Shown one piece after another: positions 1-7,302 of a stretch of 13,084 nucleotides of DNA. Made by a program: the position numbers and the translations under genes. The stretch lies in NCBI GenBank assembly GCA_964542225.1, contig CAZITO010000067.1, positions 1 through 13,084 on the forward strand. Direction: 5' to 3'. The first letter of the stretch is position 1, and each line of letters opens with the position of its first letter. Source of the DNA: Scybalousia_A sp964542225. GTDB taxonomy: Bacteria; Bacteroidota; Bacteroidia; Bacteroidales; P3. Under the pieces are notes generated by a model. That model was given only the letters and a program-made list of their open reading frames with translations, searched no databases and was not told where the DNA came from.

Positions 1-21
1 TATCGAAACGCCGATTCGTCG

Positions 22-42
22 AAATGAATCGCCGATTCATTT
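22..42. repeat. Short inverted repeat / hairpin
   Basis: AAATGAATC (22-30) and GATTCATTT (34-42) are perfect reverse complements separated by GCC. On the plus strand the stem runs into further T residues, so it could be a weak terminator for a gene entering from the left, but only two of the nine pairs are G-C. The second CGCCGATTC direct repeat (30-38) lies across the loop and right arm. Confidence 0.35.
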
Positions 43-60
43 TTACAAAACGGGCTAAGA

Positions 61-126
61 AAAAATTTTTTCCTCAAAAAACCGCTCGAAACCGCTGAAA
101 ATGACCATTTTTGACCGATTTTGACC
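61..126. repeat. A/T runs and short direct repeats phased at about 10 bp
   Basis: TGACC occurs at 102-106, 112-116 and 122-126, exactly 10 bp apart, and AACCGCT occurs at 80-86 and 90-96, also 10 bp apart. A- or T-runs are centred near 66, 78.5, 90, 99.5, 110 and 120.5, close to one helical turn. Phased A-tracts are known to bend DNA, so this is probably intrinsically curved. Bound on one face by a regulator or nucleoid protein is an alternative reading. No coding function is visible. Confidence 0.45.
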
Positions 127-145
127 CCACGAAAAAGGTTAAGTA

Positions 146-158
146 ATTGATAATCAAT
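146..158. repeat. 13-bp palindrome sharing an 11-mer with the right flank
   Basis: ATTGAT-A-ATCAAT is a perfect dyad. Its first 11 bases, ATTGATAATCA, recur in inverted orientation at 13018-13028 in the right-hand intergenic region. This could be a binding site of a dimeric regulator or a dispersed genomic repeat. The sequence alone does not say which. Confidence 0.35.
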
Positions 159-220
159 AGCAGTACCCTTATTTTTGAGTTATAAATGTATATCAATTAA
201 ATTTTCCGAAATTTTTTCGA

Positions 221-1519
221 CTATGCCTGTAAGATTTCTGCAACAGTGTAAGTTGAACCACCTATAAAAACCATTGCATTAGTCTTTATTGCATCTTTTT
301 GTGCTTGATTATAGGCTTGTTTTACACTTGAAAAAACTCTGTATTTCATTCCTTTGCTTTGAAACTTTTGAGCCAATATTTCCACTTCCAAACCGCGAGG
401 TATGTTGGCTTTGCAAAGAAAATACTCTGCTTCTTTGGGTAGCATATTTATTTCCTTATCTATATCTTTGTCATTGACAACTCCAAAAACAAAATTAAGT
501 TTCTCTTTCTTTACTTTGGCAAGTTGTTTAAGCACAAGGGAAAGTCCATCCTCATTGTGTCCTGTATCACATATAGTCAGAGGATTTTGTTTGAGAATCT
601 GCCACCTTCCTTGCAAAAGAAAATTTTTTTGAAGGTTTTTTATTCCCTCTTTTATATCTTGTTTGCTTATATGATAATTTTCTATGGTATTGAGTACTTC
701 TATGGTTTGCAATACTCCGAGCAGATTCTTTTTTTGATAGTCTCCCTTTAAAGGACATTGCAAATTTTGTATAAACAATTGCCCTTTTCTATAAACATCG
801 GCAGTTAAAAATTCATCATCTTCCTTAATATTTTTCAACTCGTAATTTTCATCTGCAAAGTAAATAGGAGCGTGCATTTGTTTGGCTTTTTGCAAAAAAA
901 CATCCTTTGTTTCCGTTTGGCTCTGAGATATTACTATGGGGGTATTATTTTTTATTATTCCTGCTTTTTCTGAGGCTATTTCCGACAAAGTGTTTCCCAA
1001 AAATTGAGTATGGTCAAAACTTATATTGGTTATAAGACAACACAGTGGCGAAAGTATATTTGTAGAGTCCAATCTGCCTCCCATACCCACTTCTACAACG
1101 GCGTTATCTACCCTTTTTTGTTTAAAATAGTTGAAAGCCATAGCAACCATAAGTTCAAAAAACGAAGGTTGAATGTTTTCTATTTCATTTTTATATTTTT
1201 TTAGAAAATTGATAACATAGTTTTTGCCACACAATTTGCCGTCCACACTTATTCTTTCCCTCAAATCCACCAAATGAGGTGAAGTATGCAGTCCCGTTTT
1301 CTTTCCGCTTTGTTTTAATATGGAGGCTATAAGGTGCGAGCAAGAACCTTTGCCGTTGGTTCCTGCTATGTGTATGGAGGCAAAGTCATTTTGAGGATTG
1401 CCCAAACATTCCATAAATTTTATTGTGTTGTCAATATCTGTTTTGTAAGCGGCCGCTCCTATTCTATGAAATACGGGCAATTGACCATAAAGATATTCTG
1501 TTGCCTGAATATAGTTCAT
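221..1519 (-). CDS. folC: Bifunctional folylpolyglutamate synthase / dihydrofolate synthase
   Basis: This Mur-ligase-type enzyme adds glutamate to dihydropteroate and to reduced folates using ATP, in the cytoplasm. With the start used here the protein has 432 residues, normal for the family. Visible landmarks are the ATP P-loop GTNGKGS (53-59), TSPHL (79-83), VEVGMGGRLDSTN (142-154), the SEKAGIIK segment (183-190), LQGRWQ (302-307) and CDTGHNEDG (317-325), a DTGHN form of the family's DGAHN motif. The open frame extends 13 codons upstream to 1558, but that would overlap folE. The ATG at 1519 gives the family-like beginning MNYIQATEYL and a 22-base gap after folE, so I chose it. It is very likely cotranscribed with folE, joining two steps of folate supply. 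Confidence 0.93.
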   Translation of the reverse strand: MNYIQATEYLYGQLPVFHRIGAAAYKTDIDNTIKFMECLGNPQNDFASIHIAGTNGKGSCSHLIASILKQSGKKTGLHTSPHLVDLRERISVDGKLCGKNYVINFLKKYKNEIENIQPSFFELMVAMAFNYFKQKRVDNAVVEVGMGGRLDSTNILSPLCCLITNISFDHTQFLGNTLSEIASEKAGIIKNNTPIVISQSQTETKDVFLQKAKQMHAPIYFADENYELKNIKEDDEFLTADVYRKGQLFIQNLQCPLKGDYQKKNLLGVLQTIEVLNTIENYHISKQDIKEGIKNLQKNFLLQGRWQILKQNPLTICDTGHNEDGLSLVLKQLAKVKKEKLNFVFGVVNDKDIDKEINMLPKEAEYFLCKANIPRGLEVEILAQKFQSKGMKYRVFSSVKQAYNQAQKDAIKTNAMVFIGGSTYTVAEILQA

Positions 1520-1541
1520 TAGTTGAAAAAGTTTTTTGTTT

Positions 1542-2156
1542 TTAAACCAAATGTACACCTATCAATCGCATAAACTCTCCTCTTGTTTTTTCGTCTTTTT
1601 TGAAGGCTCCTATAAAATCCGAAGTAGTAGTAAGGGAGTTTTGTTTTTGCACTCCTCTCATACTCATACAAAGGTGTCGTGCCTCTATTACCACCGCCAC
1701 TCCCAAGGGATTAAGTGTTTCATAAATACAGGTAAGAATTTCTCTTGTCATTCTTTCTTGTACTTGCAAACGACGAGCAAAACAATCCACAACGCGAGGT
1801 ATTTTACTAAGTCCTACTATTGTTCCATTGGGAATATAAGCCACGTGAGCCTTGCCAAAAAAAGGCACCAAATGATGCTCACAAAGGGAATATATTTCTA
1901 TATCCTTTACGATTACCATTTGTTTGTAATCTTCCTTAAACATGGCAGAGCGAAGTATTTCGGCTGGATTCATATCGTAGCCTTGAGTAAAAAATTCCAT
2001 AGCCTTAGCCACTCTTTCAGGTGTTTTCAATAAACCTTCTCTTTGAGGATTTTCGCCTAAAAGTCTTAGTATTTCTTTGTAATGTGAAGCAAGTTGTTCT
2101 GTATTATCTTTGTTGTAACGTTCTATTTTCTCGTATCCATGCAAACTACTACTCAT
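1542..2156 (-). CDS. folE: GTP cyclohydrolase I
   Basis: Converts GTP to 7,8-dihydroneopterin triphosphate and formate, the first step of folate (and, in many bacteria, queuosine) synthesis, as a cytoplasmic homodecamer. The protein has 204 residues, typical for a bacterial type IA enzyme. The zinc site is complete: Cys92 and His95 in LCEHH (91-95) and Cys163 in HLCM (161-164), matching the Cys/His/Cys set of the human enzyme. Also visible are GLLKTPERVAKA (41-52), GLSKIPRVVDCFARRLQVQE (115-134) and the RHLCMSMRGV segment. The ATG at 2156 gives the MSSSL start, with a suitable -7 box upstream. It is followed after 22 bases by folC on the same strand, and is transcribed away from the secreted-protein gene at 2272. 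Confidence 0.96.
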   Translation of the reverse strand: MSSSLHGYEKIERYNKDNTEQLASHYKEILRLLGENPQREGLLKTPERVAKAMEFFTQGYDMNPAEILRSAMFKEDYKQMVIVKDIEIYSLCEHHLVPFFGKAHVAYIPNGTIVGLSKIPRVVDCFARRLQVQERMTREILTCIYETLNPLGVAVVIEARHLCMSMRGVQKQNSLTTTSDFIGAFKKDEKTRGEFMRLIGVHLV

Positions 2157-2271
2157 AATTAATCAAACTCTTATTGTTAAAATTTTTTGCAAAAATATAA
2201 AAAATTGAAATAAAGTTTGTATTTTTGCTGTTGCTTTAGTACGAATAATTATTAAAAAAAGAGAACATTTT
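2157..2271. promoter_or_regulatory. Divergent promoter region (folE and 2272 gene)
   Basis: This 115-bp AT-rich spacer separates divergently transcribed genes. Two copies of TATTTTTG fit the Bacteroidota -7 consensus TAnnTTTG: one on the plus strand at 2220-2227, about 44 bases before the 2272 start, and one on the minus strand at 2190-2197, about 33 bases before the folE start. Neither has a good TTTG -33 box at the usual 19-21 base spacing, so the calls rest on the -7 boxes and position. Confidence 0.5.
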
Positions 2272-3003
2272 ATGAAGAGATTTATTTTTAGCGTTGGTAT
2301 TTTGACGCTTATGGCTTTGATAGGCTTTACAGCCAATGCACAACAAGGAAAATGGGCAGGTTTGGTAAAATATAAAATAGAATGGAAAGGTAATGTACCT
2401 CAAGGATTACCAACAAATTGGGATGTAAAGGTTTATGAAAACATTATTTCCAAACCCGATATGCTTACTTTTGGACAATTGGGCAGTGTGATAGTCAACA
2501 GTGATAACAAAACTCAAACTTCTACTTTTGACTTTTCCATGTTACCTGATGAAGGACCTACAGAGGGTATGAGTGGCAAGTGGTTTGTAAGGGTAAAAAT
2601 GACAGACGAAGATTTGAAAAAAGTAACCGATAAGATAAAATACGAATACACCGGCAACACAAAAGAAATAGCAGGACTTACTTGTCAAGAGGTGAAAGTA
2701 ACTTCCAAGGATGAAGAAGGTGAGGAACAATCAGAATTGATTTATGTTACCAAAGAATTGGGACCTGTTGTGGATTTGAATCTTTATCCCGGCTTAGATG
2801 CTTTCCCTATGGAGTACCCTGTTGAATTCAGTAAAGAACTCAGTGCTACTTTCGTAGTTTCAGATTTGCAAAAAGGAAAAGTGAAGGATGTGGATGTAAT
2901 GGTAGATTCCGGTTATGAGGAAATATCTCAAGAGGATTTCAATGAAATGATGAATGTGTTGTTTGGTGCAGGTGGAGAAGGTGGCAATGAGGACGATATG
3001 TAA
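2272..3003 (+). CDS. Secreted GLPGLI/DUF4412-like protein
   Basis: A 243-residue exported protein of unknown function. Residues 1-23 form a signal peptide ending ANA|QQ, with no lipobox cysteine, so a periplasmic or outer-surface soluble protein is expected. The body is predicted beta-rich. The segment YEYTGNTKEIAGLTCQ, followed by an ELIYVTKELGP strand, FPMEYPVEF and a closing YEEISQEDFNEMM helix, resembles the layout of Bacteroidota GLPGLI/DUF4412 proteins (signal peptide, repeated beta-strands, IAGxxC motif, short C-terminal helix). The last residues are very acidic and glycine-rich (GGEGGNEDDM). Its own -7 box lies at 2220-2227 and a strong hairpin follows it, so it is probably a single-gene transcript. 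The family assignment is by pattern resemblance only and no activity is implied. Confidence 0.7.
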   Translation: MKRFIFSVGILTLMALIGFTANAQQGKWAGLVKYKIEWKGNVPQGLPTNWDVKVYENIISKPDMLTFGQLGSVIVNSDNKTQTSTFDFSMLPDEGPTEGMSGKWFVRVKMTDEDLKKVTDKIKYEYTGNTKEIAGLTCQEVKVTSKDEEGEEQSELIYVTKELGPVVDLNLYPGLDAFPMEYPVEFSKELSATFVVSDLQKGKVKDVDVMVDSGYEEISQEDFNEMMNVLFGAGGEGGNEDDM

Positions 3004-3035
3004 TCTATAAAGAACAATAACCTAAATTATCCATA

Positions 3036-3075
3036 GTACGATATACTGAAAGAAAAAACTTTCGGTATATCGTAC
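3036..3075. terminator. Strong 17-bp hairpin between the secreted-protein gene and ftsK
   Basis: GTACGATATACTGAAAG (3036-3052) and CTTTCGGTATATCGTAC (3059-3075) form a 17-bp stem with one U-G pair around a loop of six A. It lies 32 bases after the stop at 3003 and 35 bases before the ftsK start. There is no T-run after it on either strand, so it is not a classical intrinsic terminator. It could be a transcript 3'-end stabiliser, a terminator of another type, or a leader structure of ftsK. Confidence 0.6.
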
Positions 3076-3110
3076 AAATATCTATCACAAAAGTAGAAAG
3101 AAAATTAAAT

Positions 3111-5684
3111 ATGCCAAAGAAGACAAAAACAAAAAAACAAAAAACTACAAAAACAGCAGAAAAAATCAAGGTTAATAAATCGGACAGTTTTTTTTCTTTT
3201 ATTGTGGGTTGTTTTCGTTCGGAGCAGTTTCCACGTGTTGTTGCGGTGGGGTTGCTTTTGTTTACGGTATTTTGTTTTATGTCTTTTATTTCTTTCTACA
3301 TAACATGGTTTGGCAACTATGCTTTGGTGGAAAACATAACCCCCTATTCTCTTTTAACCAAAGCAAGTGATATCAATAATTGGTGTGGCAATATTGGAGC
3401 CTTTGTTGCTTATGTTTTTATAAGATATACCTTTGGTTTTGGTGCTTTTGGCTTTCTGATACTGTTTATTCTTATAGTATTGCGTTTGTTTGATGTACCT
3501 ATTAAAAAACTCTCCAAATGGGTTTTATCCACTTTGGTTTTTATGCTTTGGTTGTCTTGTATATTTGGTTTTGTTGTTGTGGCATGCGGTGTAGAAAGAA
3601 TGGAAGATTTTGCCGGTGTTGTAGGTATAGGAATCAATCAACTTTGGTGTTCTTATGTAAGTGTGGTTGGTTGTGTGCTTGTGCATTTGGCTTTTACAAT
3701 GGTTATCCCAATACTGCTATTTAATGTAAAATATTCCAATCTTTTCAAAATCTCCCATACTACGAGAGAGAGAACAACAAAGCAAGAAAAACAAGATACA
3801 TTCCCTTCCACTGTAATACCCGCCGAAAAAATGAATTTGGAAAAAGGGTATAGGGAAAAAGATATTACAGAAAGTGAAGAAGAGGAAGTCTCCCCTATTC
3901 AAACTTTGAACGATTTTAAGGAAAGAAAGATCCCGTCATCTACGCAAGAACAATTGGACGAGGTGGCAACAACTTTTGTTATAAAACGAGACGGACAAAC
4001 CATAACCATAGACGACACCCTCAACCAAACAACAGATATAGAGCAGAAAGAACAAGAAATTGTTGAACAAGAGGATAATATTCCTTTTACTGTCAAAGGT
4101 ACGGGCGAACAAGAAGAGACGGAAAACTCCGAACATGAAACAAAAGAACACTATACCATAGACGAACCATACGACCCACATTTGGATTTGAGCAATTTTG
4201 TTACTCCTTCAACAGATATGCTTGTAGATTATGACAAGAAAAACAAAGTTGTTACAGAAACAGAGTTATTAAATAACAACAGACGAATCAAGGAAACTTT
4301 AAAAAATTATGGCATAGCCATTACAAGCATAGAAGCAACGCCGGGTCCTACAGTAACTTTATATGAAATAATACCTGCTCCGGGGGTAAGAATTTCTCAA
4401 ATAAAGAATTTGGCTGATGATATTGCTTTAAGTTTGTCGGCATTGGGAATTAGAATTATAGCACCTATTCCGGGCAAAGGAGCAATAGGTATAGAGGTGC
4501 CAAATTCCAACCCTCAGGTTGTTTCTATGAAATCTATGATAGAATCAAAAGAATTTCAAAACAGCAAAGCCGAACTTCCTATTGTTATAGGCAAGACAGT
4601 TGAGAATGAAATCTTTGTAACCGACCTTGCAAAATCGCCACACCTTCTTGTAGCAGGAGCAACGGGACAAGGTAAATCCGTAGGACTTAACGTTATAGTT
4701 ACTTCTTTGCTATACAAGAAACACCCTTCGGAGTTAAAATTTGTTTTCGTTGACCCTAAGAAAGTAGAGTTGTCTCTTTATTCCAATTTGGAAAGACATT
4801 ATTTGGCAAAAATACCTGATACAGACGAGGCTGTTATTACCGATGTTGATTTGGTGGAAAAAACATTAAGGTCTTTGTGTGTGCTTATGGATACGAGGTA
4901 TAATCTTTTGAGAGACGCACAATGCAAAAAAATAACCGAGTACAATGAAAAATTCCTTTCTCGCCGTATTCCTATGATAAACGGGCATGGTTTTATGCCT
5001 TACATAGTAGTGGTTATAGATGAGTTTGCCGACCTTATAATGACGGCAGGTAAAAAAATAGAAGAGCCTATTTGTCGTTTGGCTCAGTTGGCTCGTGCTG
5101 TTGGTATTCATTTAATAATAGCCACACAACGACCGAGTGTGGATATTATAACAGGTAAAATAAAGGCTAATTTTCCGGCACGTGCAGCCTTTAAAACAAG
5201 CAGTATGGTGGACTCCAAAACCATTTTGGACACACCGGGTGCCGAACAACTCATAGGCAGAGGCGATATGCTCTTTTCGGCAAGTGGCAAATTAACTCGT
5301 TTGCAGTGTGCTATGATAGATACACCGGAAATAGAAAGTTTGGTGCAGGCTATATGTGAGCAACAAGGATACCCTTCTTGTTTTGAATTGCCACCTCCTC
5401 CAATAGATGGAGCATCGGGCAAGGAAGAGATTTCTGATGTTTCCAAAGTAGAAATAGACCCCTTGTTTGAGGATGCCGCCATTTGCGTAGTGGATACTCA
5501 ACATGGAAGCACCTCCACCATTCAGAGAAAATTTGCCATAGGATACAACAGGGCAGGCAAAATAGTAGACCAATTGGAAGTTGCAGGTATAGTAGGACCG
5601 TTTAGAGGAAGCAAACCGAGAGAGGTTTTGGTTAAAAGCAGGGAACAATTGGATACCATACTTGCCAAAGTGTTGGGTAAATAG
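3111..5684 (+). CDS. ftsK: DNA translocase FtsK, membrane-anchored, full length
   Basis: A septal hexameric ATPase that pumps DNA at division to clear and resolve chromosome termini. The 857 residues comprise: a Lys-rich start; four or five membrane segments (about 41-66, 92-127, 136-160, 178-206); an acidic, Gln/Glu-rich linker (about 215-357); the alpha/beta RecA-like motor starting near 358, with PGPTVTLYE (411-419), Walker A GATGQGKS (516-523) and Walker B ending IDE (636-638); and a C-terminal winged-helix gamma domain (about 779-845) containing QRKFAIGYNRAGKIVDQLE. Asn813, Lys817 and Asp820 occupy the KOPS-reading positions of E. coli FtsK (Asn, Arg, Glu), a conservative set. Length and layout are normal for Bacteroidota FtsK. 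It heads a co-directional run, with the second copy 43 bases downstream. No clear promoter is seen between the hairpin and the start. Confidence 0.96.
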   Translation: MPKKTKTKKQKTTKTAEKIKVNKSDSFFSFIVGCFRSEQFPRVVAVGLLLFTVFCFMSFISFYITWFGNYALVENITPYSLLTKASDINNWCGNIGAFVAYVFIRYTFGFGAFGFLILFILIVLRLFDVPIKKLSKWVLSTLVFMLWLSCIFGFVVVACGVERMEDFAGVVGIGINQLWCSYVSVVGCVLVHLAFTMVIPILLFNVKYSNLFKISHTTRERTTKQEKQDTFPSTVIPAEKMNLEKGYREKDITESEEEEVSPIQTLNDFKERKIPSSTQEQLDEVATTFVIKRDGQTITIDDTLNQTTDIEQKEQEIVEQEDNIPFTVKGTGEQEETENSEHETKEHYTIDEPYDPHLDLSNFVTPSTDMLVDYDKKNKVVTETELLNNNRRIKETLKNYGIAITSIEATPGPTVTLYEIIPAPGVRISQIKNLADDIALSLSALGIRIIAPIPGKGAIGIEVPNSNPQVVSMKSMIESKEFQNSKAELPIVIGKTVENEIFVTDLAKSPHLLVAGATGQGKSVGLNVIVTSLLYKKHPSELKFVFVDPKKVELSLYSNLERHYLAKIPDTDEAVITDVDLVEKTLRSLCVLMDTRYNLLRDAQCKKITEYNEKFLSRRIPMINGHGFMPYIVVVIDEFADLIMTAGKKIEEPICRLAQLARAVGIHLIIATQRPSVDIITGKIKANFPARAAFKTSSMVDSKTILDTPGAEQLIGRGDMLFSASGKLTRLQCAMIDTPEIESLVQAICEQQGYPSCFELPPPPIDGASGKEEISDVSKVEIDPLFEDAAICVVDTQHGSTSTIQRKFAIGYNRAGKIVDQLEVAGIVGPFRGSKPREVLVKSREQLDTILAKVLGK
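5133..5176 (+). repeat. Near-identical DNA patch shared with the second ftsK copy
   Basis: Positions 5133-5176 match 6694-6737 with a single mismatch (5156, T against G), 43 of 44 bases, and both lie on codon boundaries. A second patch, 5328-5354, is identical over 27 bases to 6889-6915. Both pairs have the same 1561-base offset. Elsewhere in the two genes silent positions differ freely, so these patches stand out and may mark recent gene conversion. Confidence 0.75.
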
Positions 5685-5727
5685 TTTTAAAACAATATTG
5701 TATAAATATAAAACAAATGATTAGGAT

Positions 5728-7260
5728 ATGGAAGAGCGTTATGTAAAAGAGCTAAGTACAGAATTAAAGGACTTTGTTGTGCCTTCAACAGATTTTCTTG
5801 TTGACTATGACACTCAAAACTCCACTCTTACACAAGATGAACTTGAAGCAAACGAAGAATTGATAGAGGATACTTTGTTTGACTATGATATAGATATTAC
5901 GGATATAAAAACGACACCAGGCCCTACCATAACATTGTATGAAATAAAACCTGCTCCCGGCGTAAGAATTTCTCAAATAAGAAATTTATCAGACGATATT
6001 GCTTTGAGTATATCAGCCTTGAGTGTGAGAATTATAGCCCCTATGCCGGGCAGAGGAACTGTGGGAATAGAAGTACCCAACAAACATCCTCAAGTTGTTT
6101 CTATGAAATCCATGATAGAGTCCGCAGAGTTTCAAAACACCAAGGCTGAACTTCCTATTGTCATGGGAAGAACTGTGGAGAATGAGGTTTTTGTAACCGA
6201 CCTTGCAAAAGCACCTCATATTCTTATGGCAGGAGCAACAGGACAAGGTAAATCAGTCGGGCTTAATGTTATTATTACTTCTTTGATTTACAAGAAAAAA
6301 CCTTCAGAATTAAAATTTGTTTTCATTGACCCAAAGAAAGTGGAATTGTCTTTTTATTCAGGTTTGGAAAAGCATTATTTAGCAAAGATACCGGAGGTTG
6401 AAGAGGCTGTTTTGACCGAAGTGGATGCGGTAAAAAACACCTTAAAATCTCTTTGCACTCTTATGGATGAAAGGTATAACCTTTTGAAAGAGGCGCACTG
6501 CAAAAAAATAACCGAATACAATAAAAAAGTTGCTTTGCAAAATAGCAATGATTTTATGCCTTACATAGTTGTGGTTGTGGATGAATTTGCGGACCTTATA
6601 ATGACTGCAGGCAAAGAGATAGAAGAACCTATTTGTCGTTTGGCACAATTGGCTCGTGCTGTGGGTATTCATTTAATCGTAGCCACACAACGTCCGAGTG
6701 TGGATATTATAACAGGGAAAATAAAGGCTAATTTTCCTGTCAGAGTTGCTTTTAAAACAAGTAGTGTAGTAGATTCTCAAACTATTTTGGATTCCAAAGG
6801 AGCCGAGCAACTTATAGGCAGAGGAGATATGTTATTTTCAGAAGGAGGCAAACTGACTCGTTTGCAATGTGCTTTCATAGACACCCCAGAAATAGAAAGT
6901 TTGGTGCAGGCTATAAGCAAACAACAAGGTTTTTCTTCTTGTTATTCTCTGCCTGCAACCATACAACAAGAGGAAGTTCCCGCAATTACTCCACAAAAAG
7001 AAATCCCAAGTATTGACGGAATCAAAATAGATGCTTTGTTTAAAGATGTGGCTCAGAGTGTAGTGGAAGCTCAAAGGGGAGATACCATGTTTATTCAAAT
7101 GAAGTTTGCCTTAGGGTATTTAAGAGCAAGCGGTATATTGGAACAATTGGAGGCAGCAGGCATAGTGGGAAAAGCAAAAGGAGGACAAAGAGAGGTTTTG
7201 GTAAAAAACAATGAACAATTGGAAGAGATATTTGCAAAAATATTTGACGAATCAAAGTAG
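5728..7260 (+). CDS. Soluble FtsK/SpoIIIE-family DNA translocase paralogue
   Basis: A 510-residue intact protein that is a tandem duplicate of the motor half of the preceding ftsK. It starts where copy 1 reaches its alpha domain (VVPSTDFLVDYD here, FVTPSTDMLVDYD there) and has no membrane segment, linker or signal peptide. Walker A GATGQGKS (169-176), Walker B ending VDE (284-286) and the CRLAQLARAVGIHL and TQRPSVDIITGKIKANFP segments are all present, so ATPase activity is expected. From PGPT to the LAKIP segment I count about 28 differences in 160 residues (about 82% identity). The gamma domain (about 432-497) keeps only about 55%: GYNRAGK has become GYLRASG, changing the KOPS-position Asn to Leu465 and Lys/Arg to Gly469, while Glu472 stays. 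TTAGGAT just before the ATG may aid initiation. Bacillus SftA is a known soluble relative. A guided or auxiliary translocase is inferred; a mixed hexamer with copy 1 is possible. Confidence 0.93.
   Translation: MEERYVKELSTELKDFVVPSTDFLVDYDTQNSTLTQDELEANEELIEDTLFDYDIDITDIKTTPGPTITLYEIKPAPGVRISQIRNLSDDIALSISALSVRIIAPMPGRGTVGIEVPNKHPQVVSMKSMIESAEFQNTKAELPIVMGRTVENEVFVTDLAKAPHILMAGATGQGKSVGLNVIITSLIYKKKPSELKFVFIDPKKVELSFYSGLEKHYLAKIPEVEEAVLTEVDAVKNTLKSLCTLMDERYNLLKEAHCKKITEYNKKVALQNSNDFMPYIVVVVDEFADLIMTAGKEIEEPICRLAQLARAVGIHLIVATQRPSVDIITGKIKANFPVRVAFKTSSVVDSQTILDSKGAEQLIGRGDMLFSEGGKLTRLQCAFIDTPEIESLVQAISKQQGFSSCYSLPATIQQEEVPAITPQKEIPSIDGIKIDALFKDVAQSVVEAQRGDTMFIQMKFALGYLRASGILEQLEAAGIVGKAKGGQREVLVKNNEQLEEIFAKIFDESK
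6694..6737 (+). repeat. Partner of the 5133-5176 ftsK repeat patch
   Basis: This is the second copy of the 44-base patch, with one mismatch at 6717. It encodes PSVDIITGKIKANFP in both proteins. The neighbouring 27-base identical patch is 6889-6915. Both are in frame with their partners, so recombination across either would produce an in-frame fusion of the two ftsK genes. Confidence 0.75.
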
Positions 7261-7302
7261 TAGTACAAAAGAAATAAATTACCACTTCAAAAAAGTAATA
7301 AA

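Larger units (their letters stand above)
1..220. other. Non-coding left flank with short repeats
   Basis: No convincing gene lies in this stretch, which is downstream of folC on the minus strand. It holds a 9-base direct repeat CGCCGATTC (9-17 and 30-38), a 9-bp inverted repeat (22-30 with 34-42), a tract of A/T runs spaced at about 10 bp (61-126), a 13-bp palindrome (146-158), and a weak 5-bp hairpin (207-219) next to the folC stop that could help end the folE-folC transcript. None of these identifies a known element. The left edge may be the tail of an intergenic region that continues outside the window. Confidence 0.6.

Noticed and set aside
61..126. Possible CRISPR or plasmid iteron array
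   Set aside because: The units are only 5-7 conserved bases at 10-bp steps, with no spacers, no cas genes and no replication initiator gene nearby.
1520..1558. Longer folC start at 1558
   Set aside because: It would add 13 non-family residues and overlap the folE stop. The ATG at 1519 gives the conserved beginning.
1536..2033. 165-codon plus-strand open frame opposite folE
   Set aside because: It lies antisense to the highly conserved folE, has low-complexity Ser/His/Phe-rich translation and no start context. It is a shadow frame.
5692..5701. 10-bp palindrome ACAATATTGT between the two ftsK genes
   Set aside because: It is short, AT-rich and has no T-run or promoter context, so chance is a sufficient explanation.
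5728..7260. Second ftsK as a truncated pseudogene
   Set aside because: It has its own start, no frameshift or internal stop, complete Walker A and B motifs, and a full gamma domain ending in a normal stop.
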